A DNA stretch of 64,000 nt from Desulfuromonadales bacterium (GTDB lineage: Bacteria > Desulfobacterota > Desulfuromonadia > Geobacterales > Pseudopelobacteraceae): the NCBI GenBank assembly GCA_013349405.1, contig DUZS01000010.1:33390-97389 (forward strand), given 5' to 3'. Positions within the stretch are counted from its first letter, which is position 1. The number at the start of each line of letters is the position of its first letter. Below the pieces are notes generated by a model. The model made no database searches, was not told the origin of the DNA, and saw nothing but the letters and a program-made list of their open reading frames with translations. The translations under genes were made by a program, and so were the position numbers. Below are positions 9,540 through 18,621 of this stretch, in pieces.

Positions 9540-9690
9540 GATGCAAGCGGGAAGCCGTGACTCGGGCACACAATAGGCCCCGGAGGGTGCTTCAAGGGGA
9601 AGGTTGGAAAGTTGCAGAGGGACTCCCGGTTTCATTTTTACAGGTCTGAATGGTTCTTGAAAATAATTCCGGCACCTTTTCTGCTTTTGG
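9540..9690 (-). promoter_or_regulatory. Probable cobalamin riboswitch upstream of cobJ-cobQ
   Basis: Read on the minus strand, the leader contains in order GGTGCCGG (9676-9669), GAAACCGGGAGTCCC then CTGCAACT (9633-9610), and GAGTCACGGCTTCCCGC (9563-9547). These resemble the conserved cobalamin riboswitch blocks (GGTGCC; GTGAAA-CCGGG-CTGCCCC-GCAACTG; and a degenerate B12 box). It lies 65-215 bases before a B12 synthesis operon, the expected place. A small hairpin with arms CACG/CGTG at 9524-9537 lies between it and the start. The B12 box is divergent, so the call is tentative. Confidence 0.5.
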
Positions 9691-9780
9691 GCTTGATGAA
9701 ACGGTGCGAACAAAAGGGTTGGTTATAGGTCAGCCCTTGACACGAGACAAAAGTAAAAAGGCAGAAGTCTAAAAAGGCGA

Positions 9781-9850
9781 AGTCCCAACCAGGCAGTTGG
9801 TCACCGGTCGGGCGGAAAGGCCGCCCGAACGGGTCAACTGCGCGAACCGT
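9781..9850. repeat. Nested inverted repeats in the MFS-cob gap
   Basis: CGGGCGG (9809-9815) pairs perfectly with CCGCCCG (9821-9827) around AAAGG. The flanks GCAGTTG and CAACTGC extend the palindrome imperfectly. There is no T-run, so this is not a classic terminator. It could be a structured RNA or a REP-like repeat. The rest of 9690-9936 shows no gene I can support. Confidence 0.45.
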
Positions 9851-9936
9851 TAAAAAACACACCCAAACTGCTCCAGACAAATAAACTCCCTTCAGGCAGG
9901 TGATCTCGGCGCTGTAGTTCGTCACGTCGAGTAGCA

Positions 9937-11397
9937 TCATGACACGTTTCCAAAGCACAAAGACCGATTTGCAAGAGTACGACTTCCAACTGCGATGGCG
10001 AGCGCTACGACGATCAGAATCGCTGAAACTGCGAATGTGATCCGCATGCCGGTGGCAACTGCCTCAGGACGCGCCGTTGTAATGTTGCTCGCTGCCGATG
10101 CGAGCGCGAACACAGCGCCCATAACGGATGCACCGGTGAGGCGCCCAAGATTTCGCGACAGGTTAAGCATGCCGGAAATGACTCCCCGCTGGTCCGGGTG
10201 GATATCTGTCATGACCGCTGTGTTGTTGGCCGTCTGAAACAGCGAATAACCGCCGGTGATGATAGCGATGGAGGCGATGAAACCGGAGATGCCGAGCGTT
10301 GTCGGCAGCATGGCTAAAATGAAGGAACCGGCGGCCATTATTATAAGCCCAACTATGGTCATGCGTTGTGCACCGAAACGGTCCGCAAAACGGCCGGCCG
10401 GCACAGCAGTCAGGGCGGCGGCAAGCGGACCGACCGACAGAACAAAGCCAACCATTGCCGCATCCAGCCCGAGTGCAAGGGAAAGATAGAACGGCCCGAC
10501 CACCAGCGTCGTTGTCACCACCGTCGCCACGAGCGTGCTCATGGCGAGGCTTGCACTCAGAAGTGGCTCACGGAACACAGCCAATCGAATCAAAGGAGAT
10601 GCTGCTCTCGCTTCGGCAAACACGAAGAGGCCGACACCCAAGGCTGCAGCCAACAGCAGAGCGATGTTGAGCGAAGCGAAACTGCCGCGCCCAATTGTCA
10701 CGGCGAGTGCATAAGCCGCAAGCGTCAGAGCAAGCAGCACTGTGCCCACTTTGTCAAATTCGAGCCGTTCACCCTTCGGTTCCTCATGGTCAGCCGGCAG
10801 GTAGTACTGCGCGAGAAGAAACGTCAGGATACCCAGTGGTATGTTGATAAGGAAAATTGCCCGCCAACCGAAACCTGCGATCAGAACGCCTCCGAGCGAT
10901 GGCCCCAGAGCAGTGCCGATCGCAGACATTGTTCCGAGCAGACCCATGGCGCTGCCGATCTTTGCCTTGGGAACTGTCTCCCCGACGATCGCCATGGTCA
11001 ACGCCATCATGACGGCCCCTCCCAGGCCCTGTACAGCCCGGGCGGCGATCAGCAGCCAGAGGGTGGGTGCAACGCCACTCAGGGCCGAGGCCATCGTGAA
11101 CAGGAAGATTCCGGCCAGCAGCAGCCGTCGGCGGCCGATGATATCACCGAGCCGTCCGACGCTGACGATCAAAGTGGTGATGGCGAGCAGATACGCGATG
11201 ACAACCCACTGAACTCTCTGGAAAGAGGCGCTGAACTCTTGTGCCAGCGTCGGCAGGGCAACATTAGCGATGCTCGTGTCGAGCGAGGACAGCAACATGG
11301 ATAGAGAAAGGCTGGCGAGTGCCCACTTAACCGAAGGTGTCTGCTCCGCACTTTCAGCTACCGCTTCATATCGTTCTGCAATGATTGTTTTCATCAT
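9937..11397 (-). CDS. MFS drug exporter, DHA2 (14-TM) family
   Basis: Inner-membrane major facilitator of 486 residues, rich in hydrophobic helices. The length and N-terminal motifs SSLDTSIANVALPTLA and GRLGDIIGRRRLLLAG place it in the EmrB/QacA-like DHA2 group of proton-driven exporters. Substrate unknown. It is divergent from a LysR-type regulator 140 bp away, the usual layout for a regulator controlling an efflux gene. Confidence 0.9.
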   Translation of the reverse strand: MMKTIIAERYEAVAESAEQTPSVKWALASLSLSMLLSSLDTSIANVALPTLAQEFSASFQRVQWVVIAYLLAITTLIVSVGRLGDIIGRRRLLLAGIFLFTMASALSGVAPTLWLLIAARAVQGLGGAVMMALTMAIVGETVPKAKIGSAMGLLGTMSAIGTALGPSLGGVLIAGFGWRAIFLINIPLGILTFLLAQYYLPADHEEPKGERLEFDKVGTVLLALTLAAYALAVTIGRGSFASLNIALLLAAALGVGLFVFAEARAASPLIRLAVFREPLLSASLAMSTLVATVVTTTLVVGPFYLSLALGLDAAMVGFVLSVGPLAAALTAVPAGRFADRFGAQRMTIVGLIIMAAGSFILAMLPTTLGISGFIASIAIITGGYSLFQTANNTAVMTDIHPDQRGVISGMLNLSRNLGRLTGASVMGAVFALASAASNITTARPEAVATGMRITFAVSAILIVVALAIAVGSRTLANRSLCFGNVS

Positions 11398-11524
11398 GAA
11401 CTCCTTTTTACGGCGACTCTCAAACGAGTAGATTTAAATATAATAGTCCTTTGTATGACACAGCGGAAGGCGTACCATTTGCATTTTATTAATGCGTTTA
11501 ACGCCACATCACGAGAATCTATGC

Positions 11525-11530
11525 TATAAT
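11525..11530 (+). promoter_or_regulatory. -10-like TATAAT just before the LysR start
   Basis: A perfect TATAAT ends seven bases before the ATG at 11537 and no ribosome binding site precedes that ATG. If used, transcription would begin at or next to the ATG and give a leaderless mRNA. No clear -35 box is seen. Confidence 0.35.
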
Positions 11531-11536
11531 CAATGT

Positions 11537-12442
11537 ATGTCGAGACCCGATTTCAACTTGCTTATCACCCTTGATGTGCTGCTTGCAGAAGGCAGCGTTG
11601 CCCGCGCAGCCCAACGGTTGCGCCTTAGTCCGTCGGCGATGAGCCGAGCGTTGGCACGATTGCGTGAGACTACGGGTGATCCGCTGTTAGTAAGGGCCGG
11701 ACGCGGTCTGGTTCCCACACCCCGGGCGCTTGAACTTCACGAGCGCGTCAGTCAACTCGTACAGGACGCAGAATCGGTCCTGCGCCCTGCTGAGAAGCTT
11801 GATCTCACGCAACTCGTCCGAACGTTCACGTTGCGGACCAGAGAAGGCTTTGTGGAAAACTTCGGACCGGGGCTCATTGCTCGTGTCTGCGAGGAGGCTC
11901 CCGGCGTGCGATTGCGCTTCGTGCAGAAGACAACCAAGGATAGTGTGTCACTTCGCGACGGGACCGTTGATTTGGAAACCGGAGTTGTGGGGGATATTAC
12001 GAGTCCGGAGGTGCGTGCGCAGGCTTTGTTCCGGGACCGTTTCATTGGCGTCGTGCGCATGGGACACCCGCTAAATCATGGTGAGATAACTCCCACCCGT
12101 TATGCGGACGGCAGGCACATCAGTGTCTCGCGGCAGGGGCTCGGCCAGGGACCGATTGATGAAGCCTTGAAACAGTTGGGGTTGGAACGGGCGATCGTCA
12201 CGATCGTTGGTGGCTTTTCGGCAGCACTGGCGCTTGCCCGGGCCTCCGATCTGATCGCCACTGTTCCCGAACGACACACCGGAAACCTGCGCGCCGGTAT
12301 GCACAGTTTTCCCCTTCCGGTATCCACGCCGGAGATCACGGTTTCATTGCTCTGGCACCCGCGATTGGATGCCGATTCAGCGCATCGCTGGCTCCGAGGG
12401 TGCGTTCGGGATGTGTGCGCGGGACATCTCACCGATTCATAG
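11537..12442 (+). CDS. LysR-family transcriptional regulator
   Basis: DNA-binding regulator of 301 residues: a winged helix-turn-helix at about 1-62 (VARAAQRLRLSPSAMSRAL) followed by a periplasmic-binding-protein-like effector domain. I chose ATG 11537 (MSRPDFNLL), which matches the usual LysR N-terminus. An ATG at 11492 would add 15 atypical residues. It probably regulates the divergent MFS exporter and itself (inference from layout). Confidence 0.92.
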   Translation: MSRPDFNLLITLDVLLAEGSVARAAQRLRLSPSAMSRALARLRETTGDPLLVRAGRGLVPTPRALELHERVSQLVQDAESVLRPAEKLDLTQLVRTFTLRTREGFVENFGPGLIARVCEEAPGVRLRFVQKTTKDSVSLRDGTVDLETGVVGDITSPEVRAQALFRDRFIGVVRMGHPLNHGEITPTRYADGRHISVSRQGLGQGPIDEALKQLGLERAIVTIVGGFSAALALARASDLIATVPERHTGNLRAGMHSFPLPVSTPEITVSLLWHPRLDADSAHRWLRGCVRDVCAGHLTDS

Positions 12443-12535
12443 ACCGGCGGCTGATGTGACGTTGCTTGCTATGCTGCATTTGAAAAAATCTGAGGTATAA
12501 ACAACTGAAATATAAGGTAATTCAACAAGGCTTAC

Positions 12536-12559
12536 GACCCGCCCAAAAACCGGCGGGTC
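12536..12559. terminator. GC-rich hairpin after the LysR gene
   Basis: GACCCGCC (12536-12543) and GGCGGGTC (12552-12559) form a perfect 8-bp stem around an 8-base loop. There is no T-run, so termination would be weak or Rho-assisted. I see nothing else supportable in the 309-bp gap 12443-12751. Confidence 0.4.
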
Positions 12560-12751
12560 AACTTCATACCCGGTATAGCACGAAGCCACATGATTTGAAT
12601 GATGAGGGGAGGCTGTTTCACCAACAACGGGATTCCACGAAGTAAAAAAATACGCGACCGAATGGCTGGTACTCTATGTATCGAAAAATTTGACAACAAT
12701 TCGTGACATGACGGGTAGTTTGCGACACCACCAGGTGTAATTGATTACCAA

Positions 12752-13561
12752 TCAACCGCTGTACGCAGCGTACAGCTGCTTGACACGCGCCAGATAGTCG
12801 CGTGTTTCGCGCGGCAGATGCTCCGGTCGCTTGTCAACATTACCCGGGCCCCAATTATACGCGGCTAAAGCTGCATCTACGTCGCCATTGTAGCGCTGAA
12901 GCATATCCTTGAGGAAACGGGTGCCTGCCATCACGTTCTGTTCCGGATCAAATGAGTCACTGACTCCAAGCGAGCGGGCGGTAGCAGGCATAAGCTGCAT
13001 CAATCCTCGTGCTCCGGCGCGAGACTCTGCCTGTGGGTTAAAGTTACTTTCAGCTTTTATGACCGCTTTTATAAGCCCGGGGTCAACGCCATATTTTTGA
13101 GACGCCTCCGCAATGACCGAGTCAAGCCACACCGAAAAATCACCCTGTGCTTTGGATGACTTTACCGCTGAGGCACTCTCACTCAATCCGCCAGTATCAT
13201 CCTTGAGCGGTGACTGAGTTGATATTAGAGAGGATTGTTCCCGGTCCGCAGCAAGGTTGGCTCGATAAGCCTCCAGGAGAGTATGCACTGAGGGATGTTG
13301 CTGAGCGTCCAAGGGGACGCCGGTATTTGGGGAATAATCTCCGGCGAGAGAAAGAGAACTCTCAAGCATTTGCATGGTGAGTGAATGCGCTAATTCTTTG
13401 GCTTTGCCGGTGGCAGACGAAGCAGAAGTGACTCCGCCGTCAAGAGCCTTATCGAGCTTATCTGCAAAAGCACTCCCCTGAGGCACAGTATTGATGTCAG
13501 TTTTTTGTCGAGGTGGAGTTAATGACGCCAGTAATGAAAGCTTGTCTATTGTCAGTGACAT
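12752..13561 (-). CDS. Lytic transglycosylase, SLT domain
   Basis: Peptidoglycan-cleaving muramidase-like enzyme, 269 residues. The N-terminal 130 residues are low-complexity and without a clear signal peptide. The C-terminal SLT domain (about 140-265) shows the catalytic glutamate in VIKAESNFNPQAES, then GARGLMQLMPATA and AALAAYNWGPGNV, all diagnostic. It lies six bases after the sigma-54 activator gene on the same strand. SLT proteins without signal peptides often act with flagellar rod or secretion structures, which would fit a motility role (inference). Confidence 0.9.
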   Translation of the reverse strand: MSLTIDKLSLLASLTPPRQKTDINTVPQGSAFADKLDKALDGGVTSASSATGKAKELAHSLTMQMLESSLSLAGDYSPNTGVPLDAQQHPSVHTLLEAYRANLAADREQSSLISTQSPLKDDTGGLSESASAVKSSKAQGDFSVWLDSVIAEASQKYGVDPGLIKAVIKAESNFNPQAESRAGARGLMQLMPATARSLGVSDSFDPEQNVMAGTRFLKDMLQRYNGDVDAALAAYNWGPGNVDKRPEHLPRETRDYLARVKQLYAAYSG

Positions 13562-13567
13562 AAACTA

Positions 13568-14974
13568 TCACTCCCCGCTGAAGGCCATATTTTTTTTCTT
13601 CAGCTTTTCAATCAGAGTAGTTCTCTTCAAATTCAGGAGCAGCGCTGCTTCCTTTTTATTCCCGCCAGAACGGGAAAGTGCCTGCATAATAAGATTGTTT
13701 TCAAATTCTTCAACGGCAGAGTTGAGGCAAATCCCAGCCTCGGGAAGCATGGTGTCTGCCTGAGGCACAAGCGCCTCCACCGGTGTGAAGCAATATACTT
13801 TCCCAGAAAGATACTTCTCCGGCAGATCCTCCGGGACAATCAGGCCACTACCTTTCAGAATAACGAGTCGCTCAACCAGATTTTCCAACTCTCTGACGTT
13901 TCCCGGCCATTCATAATTGCAGAGGATTCCAAGAGAGTCACGGGAAAAACCTTTTACCGCATTTCGCTTATCTGCATTAAAACGTGACAGAAAGGTATGA
14001 ATCAGCACCGGAATATCTTCTCTGCGCTCGCGCAATGGCGGGATGGTGATCGGGATAACCGACAGCCGATAATACAGATCTTCACGAAAATCGCGACTGA
14101 CAACCAATTCTTCAAGATTTTTATTTGTTGCAGCAACGATGCGGACATCAACTTTTTGTGATTTTGACGCACCAACCGGCTCAAATTCTCTGTTTTGAAG
14201 AACCCTCAGCAGTTTGACCTGTAAATTGGCTTTCATATCGCCAATTTCATCAAGGAAGAGAGTTCCCTTGTCAGCCATTTCAAAACGACCGGCACGGTTG
14301 GCATAGGCACCGGTAAAAGAGCCCTTGACATGCCCGAACAACTCACTTTCAAGAAGGTCGTCAGGAATTGCTGCACAATTAACCGGAACAAAGTTTTTCC
14401 CGTGCCTGTCGCTTAACTGATGAATGGCTCTCGCTGCAAGTTCTTTGCCAGTTCCGGATTCCCCCTGGATCAGGACAGTTGCATTCGATGCTGCAACCTT
14501 GGTTATCATTTCAAACAAAGCCTGCATCGGTGCGCTTGAGCCAATCATCGTTGACGAAAGAAGCTGATTTTGAACGGAGCCTCCGGTCGAGCAGTCATAC
14601 ATTTTCATGGATTGGTACTCTCGAGCCCGCATGACAAGGCTCTCAAGCTCATCCAGATTCAACGGTTTCTGAAGGGTAAAGACATTTTCTCTGGCGGGCT
14701 GTTTCAGGTCTGAATCAGACACCTCACCATAGCCGATGAGCACCACCAGCGGATTGCGATCAAGTACACGCTCTTTGAAATCAGCAGCAATTACCTTCAG
14801 ATACGCCAAATCTGCGATAACAATATCAACATTCTTTTTTTGAATTGTGTCAAAAAACGGCGTGCTATCATCTGAAACGGCGATGTTATACCCCTGATAT
14901 GTCAAAAAAGCCGACACGAGATCACGAGTTTTAACATTTTTGTCTGCAATAAAAATAGAGCCGTTCTCAGTCAT
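13568..14974 (-). CDS. Sigma-54-dependent activator with degenerate receiver (FleQ/FlrC-like)
   Basis: Three-domain activator. Residues 1-120 form a receiver-like domain that begins [12 protein letters not shown] and so lacks the normal acidic pair. Then comes a sigma-54 AAA+ domain with Walker A GESGTGKE, the GAFTGA loop as GSFTGA, and LFLDEIGD. The C-terminal Fis-type helix-turn-helix is [20 protein letters not shown]. The degenerate receiver suggests it is not controlled by phosphorylation, as in FleQ/FlrA. ATG 14974 is preferred to an upstream TTG. Its neighbours are a transglycosylase and chemotaxis genes, consistent with motility control. Confidence 0.88.
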   Translation of the reverse strand: MTENGSIFIADKNVKTRDLVSAFLTYQGYNIAVSDDSTPFFDTIQKKNVDIVIADLAYLKVIAADFKERVLDRNPLVVLIGYGEVSDSDLKQPARENVFTLQKPLNLDELESLVMRAREYQSMKMYDCSTGGSVQNQLLSSTMIGSSAPMQALFEMITKVAASNATVLIQGESGTGKELAARAIHQLSDRHGKNFVPVNCAAIPDDLLESELFGHVKGSFTGAYANRAGRFEMADKGTLFLDEIGDMKANLQVKLLRVLQNREFEPVGASKSQKVDVRIVAATNKNLEELVVSRDFREDLYYRLSVIPITIPPLRERREDIPVLIHTFLSRFNADKRNAVKGFSRDSLGILCNYEWPGNVRELENLVERLVILKGSGLIVPEDLPEKYLSGKVYCFTPVEALVPQADTMLPEAGICLNSAVEEFENNLIMQALSRSGGNKKEAALLLNLKRTTLIEKLKKKNMAFSGE

Positions 14975-15205
14975 TCGCTGCAAACCCCCTGAATTAGGTC
15001 GTGCTTATGCTATAAACCATACATTTAGAGGAATGTCAATAAAATGACTTCATTGAGTGAATATTTTTTTAAGAGACCCTATCACGCTAAAATATCTGAT
15101 ATTTATTTTTTTTGTATGACGCTTGATATAGGCTACTGATGCATGGTAAATTGCCGACCTTACAGGCTTGATTTTTGACATATGTATCGACACAAGGATG
15201 TTTGA

Positions 15206-15358
15206 CATTCATTTTTATTGTTGATCGGCCAGCAGGAGGTAGTTATCAAATTGCTTGGCTGCTATCTGGCACATGTACCCGGAATTTCTGGCTCAACCAT
15301 CCAGGGAGACGGACGAATCGCCCTGATTATCGATCCGGTGGCACTTTCGGAAGCATGA
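15206..15358 (+). pseudogene. cheA: Remnant of CheA C-terminal regulatory domain
   Basis: An open stretch of about 50 codons with no start, bounded upstream by TGA, encodes LIGQQEVVIKLLG, VPGISGSTIQGDGRIALII and ends at TGA 15356-15358. These are the signature of the last 50 residues of CheA (the CheW-like P5 domain). Nothing else of CheA is visible in 15000-15205. It directly precedes cheR, so a chemotaxis operon was probably truncated here. The stretch contains the GGAGG at 15235 but no credible start. Confidence 0.8.
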
Positions 15359-15374
15359 GAACAAGGGGTGAAAT

Positions 15375-16202
15375 GTGGTTATAAGTGATCATGACTTTGG
15401 GCAGATCCGCGATTTTATTTACACTATTTGCGGAATGTATTTTCACACGAGCAAAAAATATTTTCTGGAAAGCAGGCTCGCGCGCCGCATGGAAGCGACC
15501 GGTATAACAGCCTGCCATGACTATTTTCTCTTGCTGAAATCTTCACGAGATTCTAAAGAATTAAATTTATTAATGGATGAAATAACAACCAATGAAACCT
15601 ATTTTTTCAGAAACCCCTCGCAACTTTCGGTTTTTGAAACCATGCTGCTACCTGAGGTTCTTGAGCTTAAGAACAAGATGGGCTTCCGCAAACTGAGAAT
15701 CTGGAGTGCGGCATCATCATCCGGGGAAGAAGCCTATACACTGGCGATGATTCTCCTTGAAAAACGGGCAACAGTCCTGAAAGACTGGATAATTGAAATT
15801 GACGGTACAGACATTAATGAAACGGTCATTGCTCAGGCCAAGAAAGGTATTTACAATGCGTATTCCGTCAGAAATATTCCTGATGCGTACAGGCACAAAT
15901 ATATCCGCGAAGCTAACGGCGCTTTTATTCTCTCCCCCGAAGTCAAAAAACTGGTCACATTCAACAAGCTCAACCTCTACGAAGATGCAAAAATGGTATT
16001 TATGAAGAGCTTTGATTTTATTTTCTGCGCCAATGTTCTGATCTATTTTGACGCGGCTTCAAAATCAAAAGTTGTCCAGCATTTTTATAATAACCTGCAA
16101 CCTTACGGTTACTTCTTTGTCGGCCAGTCAGAGTCCCTCCATGGAGTTAACGACAAGTTCAGAACAGTTCATTTTCCTGGCTGTTTCGGTTACATAAAAT
16201 AG
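15375..16202 (+). CDS. cheR: Chemotaxis protein methyltransferase
   Basis: SAM-dependent methylation of glutamates on chemoreceptors. 275 residues: N-terminal all-alpha CheR domain (about 5-60, with ESRLARRM), then the catalytic domain with ITTNETYFFRNPSQL, the SAM-binding RIWSAASSSGEEAYTLAM, and FDFIFCANVLIYFD. The start is GTG 15375 after AAGGGGTGA; the neighbouring ATG runs into a stop after three codons. It follows the cheA remnant and precedes an HDOD gene. A receptor is not visible in the window. Confidence 0.94.
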   Translation: MVISDHDFGQIRDFIYTICGMYFHTSKKYFLESRLARRMEATGITACHDYFLLLKSSRDSKELNLLMDEITTNETYFFRNPSQLSVFETMLLPEVLELKNKMGFRKLRIWSAASSSGEEAYTLAMILLEKRATVLKDWIIEIDGTDINETVIAQAKKGIYNAYSVRNIPDAYRHKYIREANGAFILSPEVKKLVTFNKLNLYEDAKMVFMKSFDFIFCANVLIYFDAASKSKVVQHFYNNLQPYGYFFVGQSESLHGVNDKFRTVHFPGCFGYIK

Positions 16203-16218
16203 TCCGAGAGGTTACTAT

Positions 16219-17112
16219 ATGGATAGAAATCTGATGATGGAGCGAGCAGAAATACTGGTGGGATCTGTCGATGATCTGCCCACCATACCGATTGTTGCAA
16301 CAAAAGTACTGCAGCTTCTTGATGACCACGATGTCTGTATTGATGATATCGCTGATTTGATGCTGACAGATCAGGTTATGACTGCCCGGGTTATGAAGCT
16401 GCTGAACTCGCCTGTTTTCAAACCGACTCAGGACATATCCTCCCTGAAACGCGCTCTGGTATACCTTGGCTTACGTCATATACGTGAACTTGCCCTGACC
16501 ACGTCTGTTATACACGCATTTGAAGGGACATCGGGCGCACTGGAGCTGAACTCGTTCTGGGAGCATTCTTTTGGAGTAGGGATGGTATCAAAAATAATTG
16601 CTCAAAAAATAGGCTATCAGGACCTCGAGAAAGCCTATATTTCTGGAATATTGCACGATTTAGGTGAAGTTTTTTTGAGTAACTTCCTCCACGACCCGTT
16701 TATGGAGGTACTGATGCATGTTAAAACTCACCCGATTAAACTGGTGGATGCCGAAGCAATGCTGCTTGGCACCACCCACTGCGAGATTGGGCTGAGTATG
16801 GCACGTAAATGGAACTTCCCTGAATCTTATTGTGATGTTATTGCCTATCACCATAATCCGGGTCAAGCCAAAATAGACCCGGTGCTCTGCTCCATCGTTA
16901 ATCTGGCTGATCTTTTCTGTACCGTGCGCGGCTTAAACTATGGAGGGCGTGAGTGGATCAGCTTCAAAGTTTGCGAAGAAGATGCGTGGACTATTCTTAT
17001 AGAGGCATATCCTGGAATGGCACAGATGGACGAAGAGCGCTTCTGCTATGAACTGGATGACGCAATTCCCGACGTTACTGCGCTGGTTGCCTCAATATTT
17101 GACCATAATTGA
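16219..17112 (+). CDS. HDOD domain signalling protein
   Basis: A 297-residue protein made largely of an HDOD domain (about 15-215), a degenerate HD-GYP relative. It shows LPTIPIVATKVLQLL, a conserved helix with MKLLNSP, and GILHDLGEVFL. HDOD proteins are frequent beside chemotaxis and two-component genes and are thought to be signalling hubs, but the biochemical activity is generally unknown. It starts 16 bp after cheR and is probably co-transcribed. Confidence 0.88.
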   Translation: MDRNLMMERAEILVGSVDDLPTIPIVATKVLQLLDDHDVCIDDIADLMLTDQVMTARVMKLLNSPVFKPTQDISSLKRALVYLGLRHIRELALTTSVIHAFEGTSGALELNSFWEHSFGVGMVSKIIAQKIGYQDLEKAYISGILHDLGEVFLSNFLHDPFMEVLMHVKTHPIKLVDAEAMLLGTTHCEIGLSMARKWNFPESYCDVIAYHHNPGQAKIDPVLCSIVNLADLFCTVRGLNYGGREWISFKVCEEDAWTILIEAYPGMAQMDEERFCYELDDAIPDVTALVASIFDHN

Positions 17113-17193
17113 CGGCGGTGCACATTACATTGAGAGTACATTTTTAACCGTAGGAAGCGGCTTCTGAACGTCGCAATAAAGGAGAATTTATCG

Positions 17194-18621
17194 TTGCACT
17201 ACTCACCACTACTGACAGATCTTTATCAACTTACGATGCTGGCCGGGTATCTGGAAGAAGGAATGACGGAAAAGGCGGGCGTGTTTGACCTGTACTTCCG
17301 TACCAACCCGTTTGAAGGCGGGTATGCGATCTTTGCCGGTCTGGAGACGGCGCTCGACTACCTCGAAGCGCTACGATTTACCGAAGTGGAATTGCAATTC
17401 CTGGCGGGATTGGCCTTATTCAAGCCCAGGTTTATTGAATATCTCCGTGATTTCAGATTTCGTGGCAGGGTGACGGCGCCGCCGGAGGGTACAGTGGTGT
17501 TTGCCAATGAGCCTCTGCTCAGCATTGAAGGAGCATTGGCAGAAGTCCAGTTCGTCGAAACAGCACTGCTGAATATTATTAACTTCCAGACTCTGGTGGC
17601 TACCAAAGCAGCACGCATCTGTCTCGCTGCAAGCGGCTCCGAGGTTTCAGAATTCGGCCTGCGCCGTGCTCAGGGGCCTGATGGCGGGCTGTCAGCGTCA
17701 CGAGCTGCCTGTGTTGGCGGATGCACAGGCACCAGTAATGTTTTGGCAGGCAGTCTCTTTGGCCTTGCGGTTCGGGGCACTCAATCCCACAGCTGGGTAC
17801 AGGCCTTCCCCGACGAGTTGTCTGCCTTCCGGGCCTATGCAACCACGTTTCCTGATAGCGTCATTCTCCTCGTAGACACGTATGATACCCTGAAAAGCGG
17901 CGTTCCGAACGCTATAACAGTAGCTCAGGAGCTTCGGGAGCGTGGCCATGAGTTGCAGGGTATTCGTATAGATTCAGGAGATCTGGCCTACCTCTCACGA
18001 GAAGCACGACGCCTTCTGGATGAGTCCGGTTTCAGTAATGTCAGGATTGTCGTATCGAATGACGTGGATGAATTCGTGATTGAGTCGGTGCGTAACGATG
18101 GCGGACTCGTTGATATTTACGGTATCGGCACCAGACTGGTGACATGTTCTGGAGCGGGAGGCGGCGCTCTGGGGGGAGTTTACAAGCTGGTGGAGATAGA
18201 TGGCAAGCCGACGTTAAAGGTTACCGGTGATGTTGCCAAATCAACCCTGCCGGGTAAAAAACAGATTTTCAGATTTGTGGAACCGGAGGGGAGATTTATA
18301 CAGGACGTGGTCTGCCTCCATGATGAAATCATCAAAGGTGGAGACACCGTCTTTGACCCGGCCAACCCCTTACGATACACGAAGCTGCCGCCGGATAGCC
18401 GAATAACGGAATTGCACGGTGAGGTGATGGCCAACGGTCGTCGCCTCGCAGCCAAAGAGACGATTGCTGTCATGGCTGAACGCTGCAGGATTGAACTTTC
18501 CCGGTTGCCGCACGGTTGCCTGAGGCTGATCAACCCACACCGCTACAAGGTATCCATTTCAGACCGGCTGAGCTGCCTCCGGAAAGACCTTATCGATGAG
18601 CATGGTAAAAGAGAGGGATGA
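17194..18621 (+). CDS. pncB: Nicotinate phosphoribosyltransferase
   Basis: Converts nicotinate and PRPP to nicotinate mononucleotide in NAD salvage. 475 residues with LLTDLYQLTMLAGYLEEG at the N-terminus, FELR-like SEFGLRRAQGPDGG, GTQSHSWVQAF and IRIDSGDLAYLS, all family motifs. The start is TTG 17194 after AAAGGAGAA. It overlaps pncA by four bases (ATGA), forming a nicotinamide to NaMN salvage pair. Confidence 0.95.
   Translation: MHYSPLLTDLYQLTMLAGYLEEGMTEKAGVFDLYFRTNPFEGGYAIFAGLETALDYLEALRFTEVELQFLAGLALFKPRFIEYLRDFRFRGRVTAPPEGTVVFANEPLLSIEGALAEVQFVETALLNIINFQTLVATKAARICLAASGSEVSEFGLRRAQGPDGGLSASRAACVGGCTGTSNVLAGSLFGLAVRGTQSHSWVQAFPDELSAFRAYATTFPDSVILLVDTYDTLKSGVPNAITVAQELRERGHELQGIRIDSGDLAYLSREARRLLDESGFSNVRIVVSNDVDEFVIESVRNDGGLVDIYGIGTRLVTCSGAGGGALGGVYKLVEIDGKPTLKVTGDVAKSTLPGKKQIFRFVEPEGRFIQDVVCLHDEIIKGGDTVFDPANPLRYTKLPPDSRITELHGEVMANGRRLAAKETIAVMAERCRIELSRLPHGCLRLINPHRYKVSISDRLSCLRKDLIDEHGKREG

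Noticed and set aside
9638..9958. 106-codon minus-strand frame between the MFS gene and cobJ-cobQ
   Set aside because: It overlaps the MFS 3' end and runs through the riboswitch-like leader and palindromes; no ribosome site and no domain.
10366..11304. Long plus-strand frame (312 codons) opposite the MFS gene
   Set aside because: Antisense shadow of a GC-rich membrane protein gene; Gln/Arg/His-rich with no domain.
15175..15384. 69-codon plus-strand frame before cheR
   Set aside because: It is out of frame with the clear CheA remnant over the same bases.
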